The position numbers and the translations under genes were made by a program. Below are positions 1 to 6,888 of a DNA stretch of 39,870 nt, piece after piece. The stretch comes from an uncultured Christensenellaceae bacterium (GTDB lineage: Bacteria > Bacillota > Clostridia > Christensenellales > Christensenellaceae), in assembly GCA_910588425.1 (NCBI GenBank), contig CAJUPM010000007.1, positions 1 through 39,870 of the forward strand. Direction: 5' to 3'. The notes below the pieces were generated by a model, which saw nothing but the letters and a program-made list of their open reading frames with translations, was not told the DNA's origin and made no database searches. How positions within the stretch are numbered: the first letter of the stretch is position 1; every line of letters starts with the position of its first letter.

Positions 1-1202
1 ATTGCCTCGTCGATGGCAGCCCGAATGGCGTGAGAGCTTTCGGGCGCGGGCAGGATGCCCTCCACCCGGGCAAACTGCGTCGCCGCATCAAAGACCTGCG
101 TCTGCTCCACAGCCCGGGCTTCGTCCAGATACCCGTCGTGGTAGAGTTGGGAGAGAATGGGGCTCATGCCGTGATAGCGCAGGCCGCCGGCGTGGTTGGC
201 CGAAGGGATGAAGGAAGAGCCCAGCGTATACATCTTGGCCAGCGGGGTAACCTTGCCGGTATCGCAGAAATCGTAGGCAAATTTGCCCCGGGTCAGCGAT
301 GGGCAGGAGGCCGGCTCAACCGCGATAAAGTGCGGGCTGCGCCTGCCCGCCAGGCGGTCTGCGATGAAAGGCGCCATCAGTCCGCCCAGGTTGGAGCCGC
401 CGCCTGCACAGCCGATGAGAATATCCGGGTACTCATCGATTTTTTCCATGGCCGACTTGGCCTCCTGGCCGATGATGGTCTGGTGCAGCAGCACCTGGTT
501 GAGCACGCTGCCCAGCACATATTTATAGCCCTCCGTCGAGACGGCGACTTCCACAGCCTCAGAAATGGCCGTGCCCAGGCTGCCCGTAGAGCCGGGGAAT
601 TTTTCGTTGATCTCCCGGCCGATTCTTGTCGTCATGGAAGGGGAGGGGATGACGCTGGCGCCGTATGTCTCGATGAGCGCCTTGCGGTGAGGCTTTTGCT
701 CCGCGCTGACTTTGACCATATACACCTTGCAGTCCAGGCCGAAGTACCCGGTGGCCATGGCCAGCGCCGTGCCCCACTGCCCCGCGCCCGTCTCGGTGGT
801 AACGCCCGCAAGCCCCTGCTTTTTGGCATAATACGCCTGGGCGATGGCGCTGTTGAGTTTATGGCTGCCCGAAGTGTTGCCGCCCTCGTATTTATAGTAA
901 ATTTTCGCCGGGGTTTGCAGTTCCTTTTCCAGCCGGTAGGCCCGCATGAGCGGGGAGGGGCGGTACATCTTGTAAAATTCCCGCACTTCTTCGGGGATTT
1001 CGATGAAGCGATCCTCTGTATTCAGCTCCTGCTTTGCCAGTTCCTCGCAGAATACCGGAGCCAGATCCGAGACGGTAACGGGCTTTCCCGTCGCGGGGTT
1101 TAGGATGGGGCAGCAATCCGTCTGCATATCTGCCCGCACGTTATACCAGTATCTGGGAAGCTCCTGCTCGGAAAGCTGAATTTTGTAGGGTACTTTTGCC
1201 AT
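1..1202 (-). CDS. trpB: TrpB2-type tryptophan synthase beta chain, 3'-truncated by window edge
   Basis: PLP enzyme that condenses indole with L-serine to give tryptophan. The reading frame is open from ATG at 1202 to the window edge (400 codons), so roughly the last 50 residues of a usual ~450-residue TrpB2 are missing. Visible motifs are GGNTSGSHKLN with the presumed PLP lysine K114, the substrate loop TETGAGQWG, and the phosphate-binding run GGGSNLGG. The long N-terminal extension before the PLP lysine fits the TrpB2 group rather than classical TrpB1. The start is supported by AAAGGAGG about 8 bases upstream. No trpA is visible, but the downstream side is cut off. A Trp-specific T-box precedes it, so expression should rise when tRNA-Trp is uncharged. 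The family call is firm; TrpB2 versus TrpB1 is inferred. Confidence 0.9.
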   Translation of the reverse strand, partial: MAKVPYKIQLSEQELPRYWYNVRADMQTDCCPILNPATGKPVTVSDLAPVFCEELAKQELNTEDRFIEIPEEVREFYKMYRPSPLMRAYRLEKELQTPAKIYYKYEGGNTSGSHKLNSAIAQAYYAKKQGLAGVTTETGAGQWGTALAMATGYFGLDCKVYMVKVSAEQKPHRKALIETYGASVIPSPSMTTRIGREINEKFPGSTGSLGTAISEAVEVAVSTEGYKYVLGSVLNQVLLHQTIIGQEAKSAMEKIDEYPDILIGCAGGGSNLGGLMAPFIADRLAGRRSPHFIAVEPASCPSLTRGKFAYDFCDTGKVTPLAKMYTLGSSFIPSANHAGGLRYHGMSPILSQLYHDGYLDEARAVEQTQVFDAATQFARVEGILPAPESSHAIRAAIDEA

Positions 1203-1287
1203 TTTCTATTTCCTCCTTTTGCTTTTTCGGGGAAACGCTCTTTTTTATTGTATTCACGCATTTGGGCTGTTTCGCACCCGGCGGCAA

Positions 1288-1561
1288 TAAAAAAACTCTT
1301 ATCCCCCAACAGAATTGTTGCAGGGACAAGAGCATTCACTCCTGCGGTGCCACCCAGCTTGGCGCAAACGCGCCCTCTCACGCATACCATCATATGCAGG
1401 CCCTTGGTAACGGAGCGCCGCGCCCGTCTCGCCTAATCGAAGTTCTTTCGGCTCGCCCTCAGGAGACCATTCGCTTTCGCTTCCTGCGCCGCGGTTACAC
1501 CCTCCGCAGCTCTCTTTGCCAGGCCGGGCGAAGCTACTTCCTCTCCCTCTTCGGTTTGTTT
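1288..1561 (-). promoter_or_regulatory. Tryptophan T-box leader (UGG specifier) of trpB2
   Basis: On the minus strand the conserved T-box sequence GGGTGGCACCGC lies at about 1342-1356. It is followed by a hairpin with arms CTCTT and AAGAG around a TCCC/GGGG core and a run of seven T (1288-1332), which is the terminator/antiterminator switch. Upstream is a stem I region whose specifier loop reads GAATGGTC; TGG at 1469-1467 is the tryptophan codon. The specifier therefore matches the downstream gene. Known T-box logic: uncharged tRNA-Trp stabilises the antiterminator and allows read-through. Confidence 0.92.
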
Positions 1562-1566
1562 TATTC

Positions 1567-1595
1567 AGTCTAACACCCGGGCAGGCGAATGTCAA
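1567..1595 (-). promoter_or_regulatory. Sigma-A promoter of the trp T-box transcript
   Basis: Minus-strand TTGACA (1595-1590), a 17-bp spacer, then TAGACT (1572-1567). This places the transcript start near 1560, just before the T-box stem I. Confidence 0.75.
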
Positions 1596-1628
1596 CAGCA
1601 TTGCCCGGGAAATTTTTCTCGAAACTGC

Positions 1629-1659
1629 TTGACACTCACGCTGCGTCATGCCCTAAAAT
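1629..1659 (+). promoter_or_regulatory. merR promoter with 19-bp spacer and dyad
   Basis: TTGACA (1629-1634) and TAAAAT (1654-1659) are separated by 19 bp. This overlong spacer is the hallmark of promoters activated by MerR-family proteins through DNA distortion. An imperfect dyad, TGAC-N11-GTCA (1630-1648), sits inside the spacer. It suggests autoregulation by the gene immediately downstream. Confidence 0.7.
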
Positions 1660-1683
1660 GAGAGGCAAGGAGGAGAAAGCGCC

Positions 1684-2406
1684 ATGCGAAGTGTCAAAGA
1701 AGTGAGTAAATTAGCAGGGGTCAGCGTGCGCACGCTGCATTACTACGATGCCATTGGCCTGTTAAAACCCGCAAAAACCACAGAAGCGGGCTACCGCCTC
1801 TATGATGATGCCGCGCTGAGCCGTCTGCGCAGCATTCTGCTTTTCCGCGAACTGCAGTTTCCGCTAAAGGAAATCCGCGCAATGCTGGACAACCCGGCTT
1901 TTTCCCCAAAAAAGGCGCTGGAACAGCAAATTGCACTGCTGGAGAAAAAGAAAAGCCGCATGGAGGCGCTGATTTCCTTCGCCAAAAAAATTCAGACAGA
2001 AGGAGAGAGTATTATGGAATTTGATATTTTTAGACAGGACGATTTCCGCCAGTATGCGGAGGAAGTCAGGCAAAAGTGGGGCGCGACCAGCGCTTACCGG
2101 GAATACGAGCAAAAACGGAAGGCGGGGAAGGATATGCAAAGCGCGGCAAAGGGCCTGCTGGATGTGTTCGCGCAAATTGGAGCACTGCGGCATCTCCCGC
2201 CTGACGGAGAGGAGGCGCAGGAGAAAATCCGCGCACTGCAAGCGTTTATCTCAGAGCATTTCTACACCTGCGACAAACAGATCCTGCGCGGGCTGGGCGA
2301 GCTTTATATCAGCGATGCGCGCATGAAGCGCAATATCGACGGCGCCGGCGGCGAGGGCACGGCGGAATTTGCGCACAAGGCCATCGCGGCATATTGTGAG
2401 AAGTAG
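1684..2406 (+). CDS. MerR-family regulator with TipAS effector domain
   Basis: Transcription regulator of 240 residues. The N-terminal MerR winged helix-turn-helix is clear: VRTLHYYDAIGLLKP and GYRLYDD within residues 1-70, followed by a dimerisation coiled coil (about 75-105). Residues about 115-240 match a TipAS-type domain, an alpha-helical pocket that binds antibiotics in TipAL and Mta relatives, ending in FISEHFYTCDKQILRGLGELY. AAGGAGG lies 8-9 bases before the ATG. Its own promoter has the 19-bp spacer expected for MerR activation. No obvious efflux target lies next to it, so the regulon is unknown. Family assignment is firm; drug sensing is inference. Confidence 0.9.
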   Translation: MRSVKEVSKLAGVSVRTLHYYDAIGLLKPAKTTEAGYRLYDDAALSRLRSILLFRELQFPLKEIRAMLDNPAFSPKKALEQQIALLEKKKSRMEALISFAKKIQTEGESIMEFDIFRQDDFRQYAEEVRQKWGATSAYREYEQKRKAGKDMQSAAKGLLDVFAQIGALRHLPPDGEEAQEKIRALQAFISEHFYTCDKQILRGLGELYISDARMKRNIDGAGGEGTAEFAHKAIAAYCEK

Positions 2407-2450
2407 TGCTGCGCTGGGCGGAAAGCTAAGAAAAGTGCGAGATAGATAAG

Positions 2451-2488
2451 AAAAAGGGCAGGGACATACGTTCTTGCTCTTTTTATGT
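2451..2488 (+). terminator. Possible terminator after merR
   Basis: AAAAAGGGCA (2451-2460) can pair with TGCTCTTTTT (2475-2484) with one G-U pair and a 14-base loop. The stem is weak apart from the GGGCA core. Confidence 0.4.
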
Positions 2489-2640
2489 GTAAGCGCCGAA
2501 CCGATTCTTCCTCTTCCAGTAGACGATAGCCGATGGTGTGCGAGCAGTCTCTCTGCCAGGCCAAACGAAGCCGGGGTAATAAAGAGCCCCCGGTCATAAC
2601 AGATGTATGACTGATATACAAGAAATAATGGCATAAAAAT
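2489..2640. other. Intergenic stretch with no recognisable gene
   Basis: Open frames here on either strand lack a ribosome-binding site and known domain features. A minus-strand frame covering about 2304-2621 overlaps the end of merR and is not supported. I see no structured RNA motif that I can name. Confidence 0.4.
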
Positions 2641-2652
2641 AATAGTAGAAAA

Positions 2653-2682
2653 TTGACGAAAAATAGCGAAAAATGTTATAAT
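2653..2682 (+). promoter_or_regulatory. Sigma-A promoter of the lipoprotein gene
   Basis: TTGACG (2653-2658), an 18-bp spacer, TATAAT (2677-2682), about 28 bases before the start codon. Confidence 0.75.
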
Positions 2683-2709
2683 TAAAAAATGGATTAGGAG
2701 GAAGGTTGG

Positions 2710-3624
2710 ATGAAAAGATTTTTAAGTCTGTTATTGGCTGTGATGCTGTGCTGTACCGTATTTGCATCTTGTGGCAAGGCAGAGCAGGAGCCCGGAGCCT
2801 CGCCTGAGCCGTCGGTTGAGCCAGAAGCATCGCCCAGCCCTACGCCAGAGCCGCGCACGGAAGTGGGAATCCCCGAAGAGTTGAAGTTCTGCGAAGAGCC
2901 GCTATACTACGGCATGACGATTGAGGAAATCCGGGAAATCTTTGGCCAGGAAGAAAAAATGTATGAGCTTGACTTTTATGAGGATCATAAGCTGATCGGT
3001 AAACATGCCTACTATATTTATAATAACGCATATTGGAAGGAAAGAAGAGTAGGATTAGAGTTTAGAATTTTTAATTATAATGGGTTGGTATCTCAAAAAT
3101 CGTACGGGTTAGATGCAGTAGTTGTAAAGTGGCTGGATCTACCTAATAAAGAGGAAAAGCTTAACTTTATGGAAGAAGAGCTGATGCCCGTTATAAAGAA
3201 TCTATACGGAAATCCAGATTATGAAGATCCGAAGCTGGTAAGATCAGCTTGGTTCTATGAGCTCGGACAAAATGCGCATGATGCGATTGACATGATGCTA
3301 CTAGCTGATGGCCCTCAAATTGAATTTGAATATTCACTCGCAGATATTTGGGGAGGAGTTGGTTTAAGAGATGAAGCGGCGATGTATAAAGAAAGCGGGA
3401 AGCAGGGAGTAACGCTTGAGAATTTGAATCGTTTGAAAGAAGAAATGAGCCTTGATCAAGCAGAAGTCTTGCTAGGCGCATACACGGCAAAAGGAGATAG
3501 ATATACGGCAGGAGGCTCGACGTATGCCACATTTATCTGGGAAGATGATGGAGTATGGGATGCGCAAATAGAAATAAAATTCTGTGATGGAGAAATCTAT
3601 TCTATCTATTCAAAAGGGCTTTAA
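2710..3624 (+). CDS. Lipoprotein of unknown function with Pro/Glu/Ser linker
   Basis: Predicted exported lipoprotein of 304 residues. A short basic N-terminus and hydrophobic stretch end in the lipobox FASC, giving lipidation at Cys21. Residues about 22-50 are a Pro/Glu/Ser/Ala-rich linker typical of wall-spanning regions, followed by a globular domain of about 250 residues that I do not recognise. AGGAGGAAGG precedes the ATG. It has its own promoter and terminator and is therefore monocistronic. The 3' two thirds are more AT-rich than the rest of the window, which hints at different ancestry. A similar linker composition appears in the large secreted hydrolase at the right end. Function unknown. 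Confidence 0.85.
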   Translation: MKRFLSLLLAVMLCCTVFASCGKAEQEPGASPEPSVEPEASPSPTPEPRTEVGIPEELKFCEEPLYYGMTIEEIREIFGQEEKMYELDFYEDHKLIGKHAYYIYNNAYWKERRVGLEFRIFNYNGLVSQKSYGLDAVVVKWLDLPNKEEKLNFMEEELMPVIKNLYGNPDYEDPKLVRSAWFYELGQNAHDAIDMMLLADGPQIEFEYSLADIWGGVGLRDEAAMYKESGKQGVTLENLNRLKEEMSLDQAEVLLGAYTAKGDRYTAGGSTYATFIWEDDGVWDAQIEIKFCDGEIYSIYSKGL

Positions 3625-3642
3625 TAAAAGACAATGAACTAC

Positions 3643-3672
3643 AAAAGGCACTCACTTAAGTGCCTTTTTGTT
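3643..3672 (+). terminator. Rho-independent terminator after the lipoprotein gene
   Basis: AAAAGGCACT (3643-3652) pairs with AGTGCCTTTT (3659-3668) around a 6-base loop, followed by further T residues. Confidence 0.85.
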
Positions 3673-3775
3673 TTCCTAATAGGCAGTCGATGATTACCCG
3701 AGATGGAGAATAATAAAAGCGGCGCATTTATAGCGTCAATATGAGCAGAAAAATAGGAGGAACCAGGCGGTGTTC

Positions 3776-4054
3776 TCACTTTTCATTCACACTTCCAGAT
3801 AGAAGATCTGTCAGAAAATTTAGCTCGGATGACGAGCCCAACACACCCTCAAAAAGCTGGACCACGGGAACGCCGAGCGCTTCCGCGATTTTCTCCAACG
3901 TGCTGAGCTCCAAATTTCCATCGGCATGTTCTGCGGCACGCAGTGTTTTGACTTCTATGCCGGCTTTTATAGCGAAAGCAAATTGAGAAAGACAGGCCTC
4001 CTTGCGGAGGTTCGAGATGTTTTGAGCGACAACTTTCTGATAGGTGTGTTCCAT
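3776..4054 (-). CDS. Small XRE-family helix-turn-helix protein
   Basis: A 92-residue protein with one XRE/Cro-CI-type helix-turn-helix spanning about residues 10-70: NISNLRKEACLSQFAFA, then IEVKTLRAAEHADGN and LSTLEKIAEALGVPVVQLF. The C-terminal 20 residues are a short tail without motifs. AGGAGA lies 6-7 bases before the ATG at 4054. It sits between a lipoprotein gene and a toxin-immunity island in AT-rich DNA and may regulate neither. The first recognition-helix segment departs from consensus (KTLRAAEHADGN where IS.WE.G is common). DNA-binding role is firm by fold; target unknown. Confidence 0.8.
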   Translation of the reverse strand: MEHTYQKVVAQNISNLRKEACLSQFAFAIKAGIEVKTLRAAEHADGNLELSTLEKIAEALGVPVVQLFEGVLGSSSELNFLTDLLSGSVNEK

Positions 4055-4158
4055 AATCTTCTCCTGAAAAATACAGTTTTAGAAAATTATGGAATTGATA
4101 GATCTGCTCAAACAATGGAATAGAGCAATACTTTTATATCAAAATAGTGATGATAAAA

Positions 4159-4208
4159 GGGAGACTAGGACGAATATTGCGCCTGAGGTTTTGGAGCCCC
4201 CGTCTCCC
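4159..4208 (-). terminator. Possible long-loop terminator of the immunity gene
   Basis: GGGAGAC (4159-4165) pairs with GTCTCCC (4202-4208). On the minus strand the hairpin starts at the immunity gene's stop codon and is followed by TTTTATC. The large loop makes this tentative. Confidence 0.4.
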
Positions 4209-4876
4209 TAATCTACTAAATACACCTGAAAATCTTTGGATTCTCCGCCAACGACTACATGCCTTACCTCTTCTTCCCAGAAAGGGAGAATTGATGTTTG
4301 AAAGAGGTCTAAAACAAGCTCTTTTGCCTGGGGATCGTTTTGCAGCATAGCAGCATAGTGATAAAAGATGACGGCGATTTTTCCGTTAGGAATCCAGCCT
4401 AAGTCGGTCATCCAGTCGTCGTAAGCGTCCCAATTACCGCAGCATAATGGCAGACCCAGCGCTTTTTCCATCGCGGCAAAATAATCATGCTTTGTTTGGA
4501 TTTTAGCGCCGTCTATTTTCGCCACATAGCGATGGAGCAGCTTTTCAGCTTGAATTGCCGCCACACGCTGTATTCGATTTTTTATACAATACTCTTCTGC
4601 ATTTGGAAATTGCAGCAAAACTTTTTTGGCTTGCTTCCGGACTTCGGCTTCAGAATAGTAAACGCCAGGGTATTTTGCAAAATCTTCCTCAAACTCGGAA
4701 AAACGTCCTGCTATGGTGCACAGCTCTCCAAATGCCAGGTGTTCTTCTTCGGTTAATTCGTCGTAAACAATTTCCAGGTTGTAAATTCTGGTGAAATCAT
4801 TGCAGAAGGTGATGATACTAACTTGGCCGTCCAATAGACTGCGAATGAGCCGCCAGAGCCATTCCCGCTTTGTCAT
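4208..4876 (-). CDS. Two-domain immunity protein: colicin-D-immunity-like plus barstar-like
   Basis: A 222-residue protein. Residues about 1-90 resemble the Colicin_immun family (colicin D immunity protein): an amphipathic helical start, then ELCTIAGRFSEFEEDF and YYSEAEVRKQAKKVL in the order seen in ImmD. Residues about 117-222 resemble barstar, the barnase inhibitor: YVAKIDGAKIQ, the helix DYFAAMEKALGLP, the acidic inhibitory loop CGNWDAYDDWMTDLGW (about 146-161), and a terminal strand ending QVYLVD. The likely role is to neutralise two classes of secreted nuclease toxin. ATG 4876 is preferred over an in-frame TTG at 4927 because the colicin-immunity domain begins there and GAGGG lies upstream. 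No toxin gene is visible in the window. Domain calls come from memory of the families, the barstar part more surely. Confidence 0.75.
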   Translation of the reverse strand: MTKREWLWRLIRSLLDGQVSIITFCNDFTRIYNLEIVYDELTEEEHLAFGELCTIAGRFSEFEEDFAKYPGVYYSEAEVRKQAKKVLLQFPNAEEYCIKNRIQRVAAIQAEKLLHRYVAKIDGAKIQTKHDYFAAMEKALGLPLCCGNWDAYDDWMTDLGWIPNGKIAVIFYHYAAMLQNDPQAKELVLDLFQTSILPFWEEEVRHVVVGGESKDFQVYLVD

Positions 4877-4988
4877 GTGTTTCCCTCGTTTTGCATCTTT
4901 TCTATAAAAAACCAAAGCAACGGGCAAAACAAATTTGTCTGCACCTAAAAGTCAAACCCGACAAGTGTGCCGTTTTCCTGCGCGGCAA

Positions 4989-5192
4989 TTAACATAGCCG
5001 GAAGCGCATGAATAAGCTCATTATGACTTTGCTGGGGGAAGAGAATCGATTGCCGCCGGTATTTTTTCTGCATTGATCCCAAATTTGTATTTTTGAGCCA
5101 TCAACAAGAACTAAAAAAGTAGATACATCATTTCTCGGTTCTTGCGCAATTCTCTCGAATTTTTCAGTATTAACATAATGAATGTTATTCAT
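4989..5192 (-). pseudogene. Truncated barstar-like immunity gene, N-terminal part
   Basis: Begins with AGGAG 9 bases before an ATG at 5192 (another ATG at 5198). The first ~40 residues include VSTFLVLVDGSKIQIWDQ, which parallels the barstar-domain start YVAKIDGAKIQ of the neighbouring complete gene. After that the frame runs into unrelated residues and stops. The other minus-strand frame stays open to about 4950 but shows no barstar helix or acidic loop. Read as the broken 5' half of a second immunity gene. Confidence 0.55.
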
Positions 5193-5302
5193 GCTCATTT
5201 TCTCCTAAGTTAATTTTATAAAATTTTGGTAACGGGAGTCTGCATAATAAACAGAACTGCCGCTGCCCTTTATAAACCGCGCCCCATCCCTAGGACAACC
5301 GG

Positions 5303-5485
5303 ATGCCTTACTATTTCCGGAAAATCATTCACAACTATACTACAATGTTGCAAGACGATCATGAGACAAAGGAGTTAATGCTGCATGCTTTTCAAAAAAC
5401 AATTCTTCACTTTTGGGAAGAGGAGGTAAAGCATGTGGTGGTTAGCGGCAAGCCGAAAGAACTTCAAGTGTATTTGGTGGATTAG
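5303..5485 (+). pseudogene. Barstar-like immunity gene fragment, C-terminal part
   Basis: Sixty codons whose product aligns without gaps to the last ~55 residues of the complete immunity protein at 4208: TILHFWEEEVKHVVV against SILPFWEEEVRHVVV, and both end QVYLVD. The inhibitory acidic loop and N-terminal half are missing and an in-frame TAG lies at 5291, so this is a remnant. It lies on the opposite strand to the complete gene and to the N-terminal remnant at 4989-5192. Confidence 0.7.
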
Positions 5486-5731
5486 TAGCTTAAAAAAGAG
5501 CTCTGTGGGTTTAATATCAGCAGTCAGACAGCAAAGGTCGGAAAGGCTCCCGACGCACTCGCAAGACTACCTGAGGTGATGGATACGCCGCCCATCTTGC
5601 TGTTTGGTTTATAAAAAACGGGGTATTCGCCCGATTTTTTATTACCAGAATTGCTTCTCTATTTTTCCCTTTTGTAGTCAAAATGTAGTCAGAGCGGAGT
5701 TTTTGCTGGAAATGCCAAATGTAAGGGTATG
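5486..5731. other. Intergenic remnant DNA before tRNA-Arg
   Basis: No complete gene. In the frame of the barstar fragment, after two stops, an open stretch to about 5613 encodes a Pro-rich segment containing DALARLPEVMDTPPILLFG. It reads like the tail of a former gene, but I cannot name it. Confidence 0.3.
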
Positions 5732-5759
5732 AAAAAACCGCTCTGTTAAGCGGTTTTTC
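5732..5759 (-). terminator. Terminator of tRNA-Arg
   Basis: On the minus strand ACCGCT and AGCGGT (arms at 5754-5749 and 5742-5737) form a hairpin followed by a T run, immediately after the tRNA. Confidence 0.75.
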
Positions 5760-5836
5760 TGGCGTGCCTGAAGGGATTCGAACCCCTGACCTTCTGATTC
5801 GTAGTCAGACACTCTATCCAGCTGAGCTACAGGCAC
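5760..5836 (-). tRNA. tRNA-Arg(ACG)
   Basis: A 77-base cloverleaf including an encoded CCA. The acceptor stem is GTGCCTG/CAGGCAC, the D arm has AGCTCAGCTGGA, the anticodon stem TCTGA/TCAGA encloses loop CTACGAA (anticodon ACG), and the T arm has GGTTCGAATCCC. A34 would be converted to inosine by TadA to read CGN codons. Confidence 0.95.
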
Positions 5837-5929
5837 ATATATCATTTTGCGCGCAATACCAAGCGCAGATATTATCTTAGCATTAAATCGGCCGCCTGTC
5901 AACGGGGCGGCCGATTTTTTTGCTGTTTT

Positions 5930-6472
5930 TTATGCAACTACTTTGCGCAGCGGCTTCCAGATGGCCAGAGAAATGCCGTAGTCTACCATGCTGTGCACCA
6001 GAGTGCCGAGGCCAACTAGCAAGATGACAGAGATGAAAAAACCTTTGTCGTAGTAGCCGGCGGAAAGGCCCGTGCCCGTGAAATAGAAGGGGATGACGAC
6101 GGCCACTTCGCCCAGCGCATGAATGAGGGAAGTCAGCAGCCCAAAAGAAAACATCTTTTTCCCAGATCCCAGCCACTCCTTATTCTTTTTAAGCATGAAA
6201 GCGCCGATAGCCGCGAAAATAATCTGCGAAAATGCCCGCATGACGACCACAATGGGGAAGCCGCCCAGAAGGAAACCGAGTGTTGTCCCAAGCGTAACCG
6301 AGATGGCAACTGTGGGCGAGATGAACATCGCGACAAAAATTGCCACATGGCTGGCCAGCGTAAAAGAGGCCGGCTCTAATACGATTTTGATGGGAGAGAA
6401 CATCGGGATGATGATGCCGATGGCGCATAAGAGCCCTGCGAGAGTAATGGTGAGAAGTTTGTTGTGTTTCAT
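5930..6472 (-). CDS. niaX: ECF transporter S component, niacin-type (NiaX-like)
   Basis: An integral membrane substrate-binding subunit of an energy-coupling-factor vitamin transporter, 180 residues with about five or six hydrophobic segments. The run IIIPMFSPIKIVLEPASFT followed by LASHVAIFVAMFISP and TTLGFLLGGFPIVVVMRA matches the NiaX (niacin) S-component signature as I remember it. The energising EcfA/A'/T module is not in the window and is normally encoded elsewhere and shared. ATG 6472 is preferred over ATG 6499: the family N-terminus begins there, and 6499 would lie within a few bases of the predicted transcription start. No riboswitch was recognised. Confidence 0.75.
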   Translation of the reverse strand: MKHNKLLTITLAGLLCAIGIIIPMFSPIKIVLEPASFTLASHVAIFVAMFISPTVAISVTLGTTLGFLLGGFPIVVVMRAFSQIIFAAIGAFMLKKNKEWLGSGKKMFSFGLLTSLIHALGEVAVVIPFYFTGTGLSAGYYDKGFFISVILLVGLGTLVHSMVDYGISLAIWKPLRKVVA

Positions 6473-6510
6473 AGATGGTATTTCAACCTTTCTATACATA
6501 TACTTAGACC

Positions 6511-6539
6511 ATCATATCATTCTATGAATAAATTGTAAA
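6511..6539 (-). promoter_or_regulatory. Sigma-A promoter of the niaX-like gene
   Basis: Minus-strand TTTACA (6539-6534), a 17-bp spacer, TATGAT (6516-6511). The predicted start near 6504 leaves a leader of about 30 bases. Confidence 0.7.
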
Positions 6540-6642
6540 GATATTTTAATATATTTTGGCGGATACAGGGCGTGCGAATCCGGGGAAACACAAGCCGGCT
6601 TAGAAGATGCCGCCTTGCCTGCTGGGCATCGCGGTAAGGGTA

Positions 6643-6651
6643 TGTTATAAT
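6643..6651 (+). promoter_or_regulatory. Extended -10 promoter of dsdA
   Basis: TGTTATAAT (6643-6651) is an extended -10 element. A weak -35-like TGGGCA lies 17 bp upstream of TATAAT (6623-6628). Transcription would start near 6658, giving a leader of about 230 bases before dsdA. Confidence 0.6.
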
Positions 6652-6657
6652 GATTCC

Positions 6658-6870
6658 ACCCGTTACTGAAACCAGAGATTTCAAACGGGCTCCCGGATTC
6701 ATTGAACCATGGCGCTGGGAGAAGAAGCGGGCGATGCTTGCCTTTGTTTGGTGTATTGGCTGGAGCAGAGCGCGGCAAGCGCCCAAACGCCCAAAAGAAT
6801 ACAATTCATGCAATGAAAACAGGGCGCACCATGAGCCGCCTTTTTATGGCGGGTGCCTGCGCCGCGATGA
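6658..6870 (+). promoter_or_regulatory. Strongly foldable dsdA 5' leader, candidate cis-regulatory RNA
   Basis: Three substantial stems are visible. Stem 1: CCCGTT (6659-6664) with AACGGG (6684-6689), continued by TGAAA (6667-6671) with TTTCA (6679-6683). Stem 2: GGGC-GAT-GCTTGCC (6729-6742) with GGCAAGC-GCCC (6774-6784), 11 pairs around a bulge. Stem 3: CCGCC (6836-6840) with GGCGG (6848-6852), extended by GCAC (6826-6829) with GTGC (6853-6856). Stem 3 ends about 16 bases before the AAGGAG of dsdA. I recognise no known riboswitch class, and there is no terminator T run, so any control would act on translation or mRNA stability. Confidence 0.5.
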
Positions 6871-6888
6871 AGTGGAAGGAGAATCAAA

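Noticed and set aside
30..1103. A 357-codon plus-strand open frame
   Set aside because: It is antisense to trpB2, whose motifs, ribosome-binding site and T-box are clear; the plus frame has no family features and no proper ribosome-binding site.
1517..2575. Similar strings GCCAGGC-N3-CGAAGC at about 1518 and 2558
   Set aside because: The match is short (about 20 of 25 bases), one copy lies within the T-box stem I, and no third copy was noticed, so it is likely chance.
2304..2634. Minus-strand open frames between merR and the lipoprotein
   Set aside because: They overlap the end of merR, lack ribosome-binding sites and have no recognisable domain.
4877..4927. Longer start (TTG 4927) for the immunity protein
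   Set aside because: The extra 17 residues are not part of the domain and the ATG at 4876 fits the family N-terminus.
5760..5836. tRNA-Arg as an active integration site with attL/attR
   Set aside because: No integrase gene and no direct repeat of the tRNA 3' end was found in the neighbouring immunity island.
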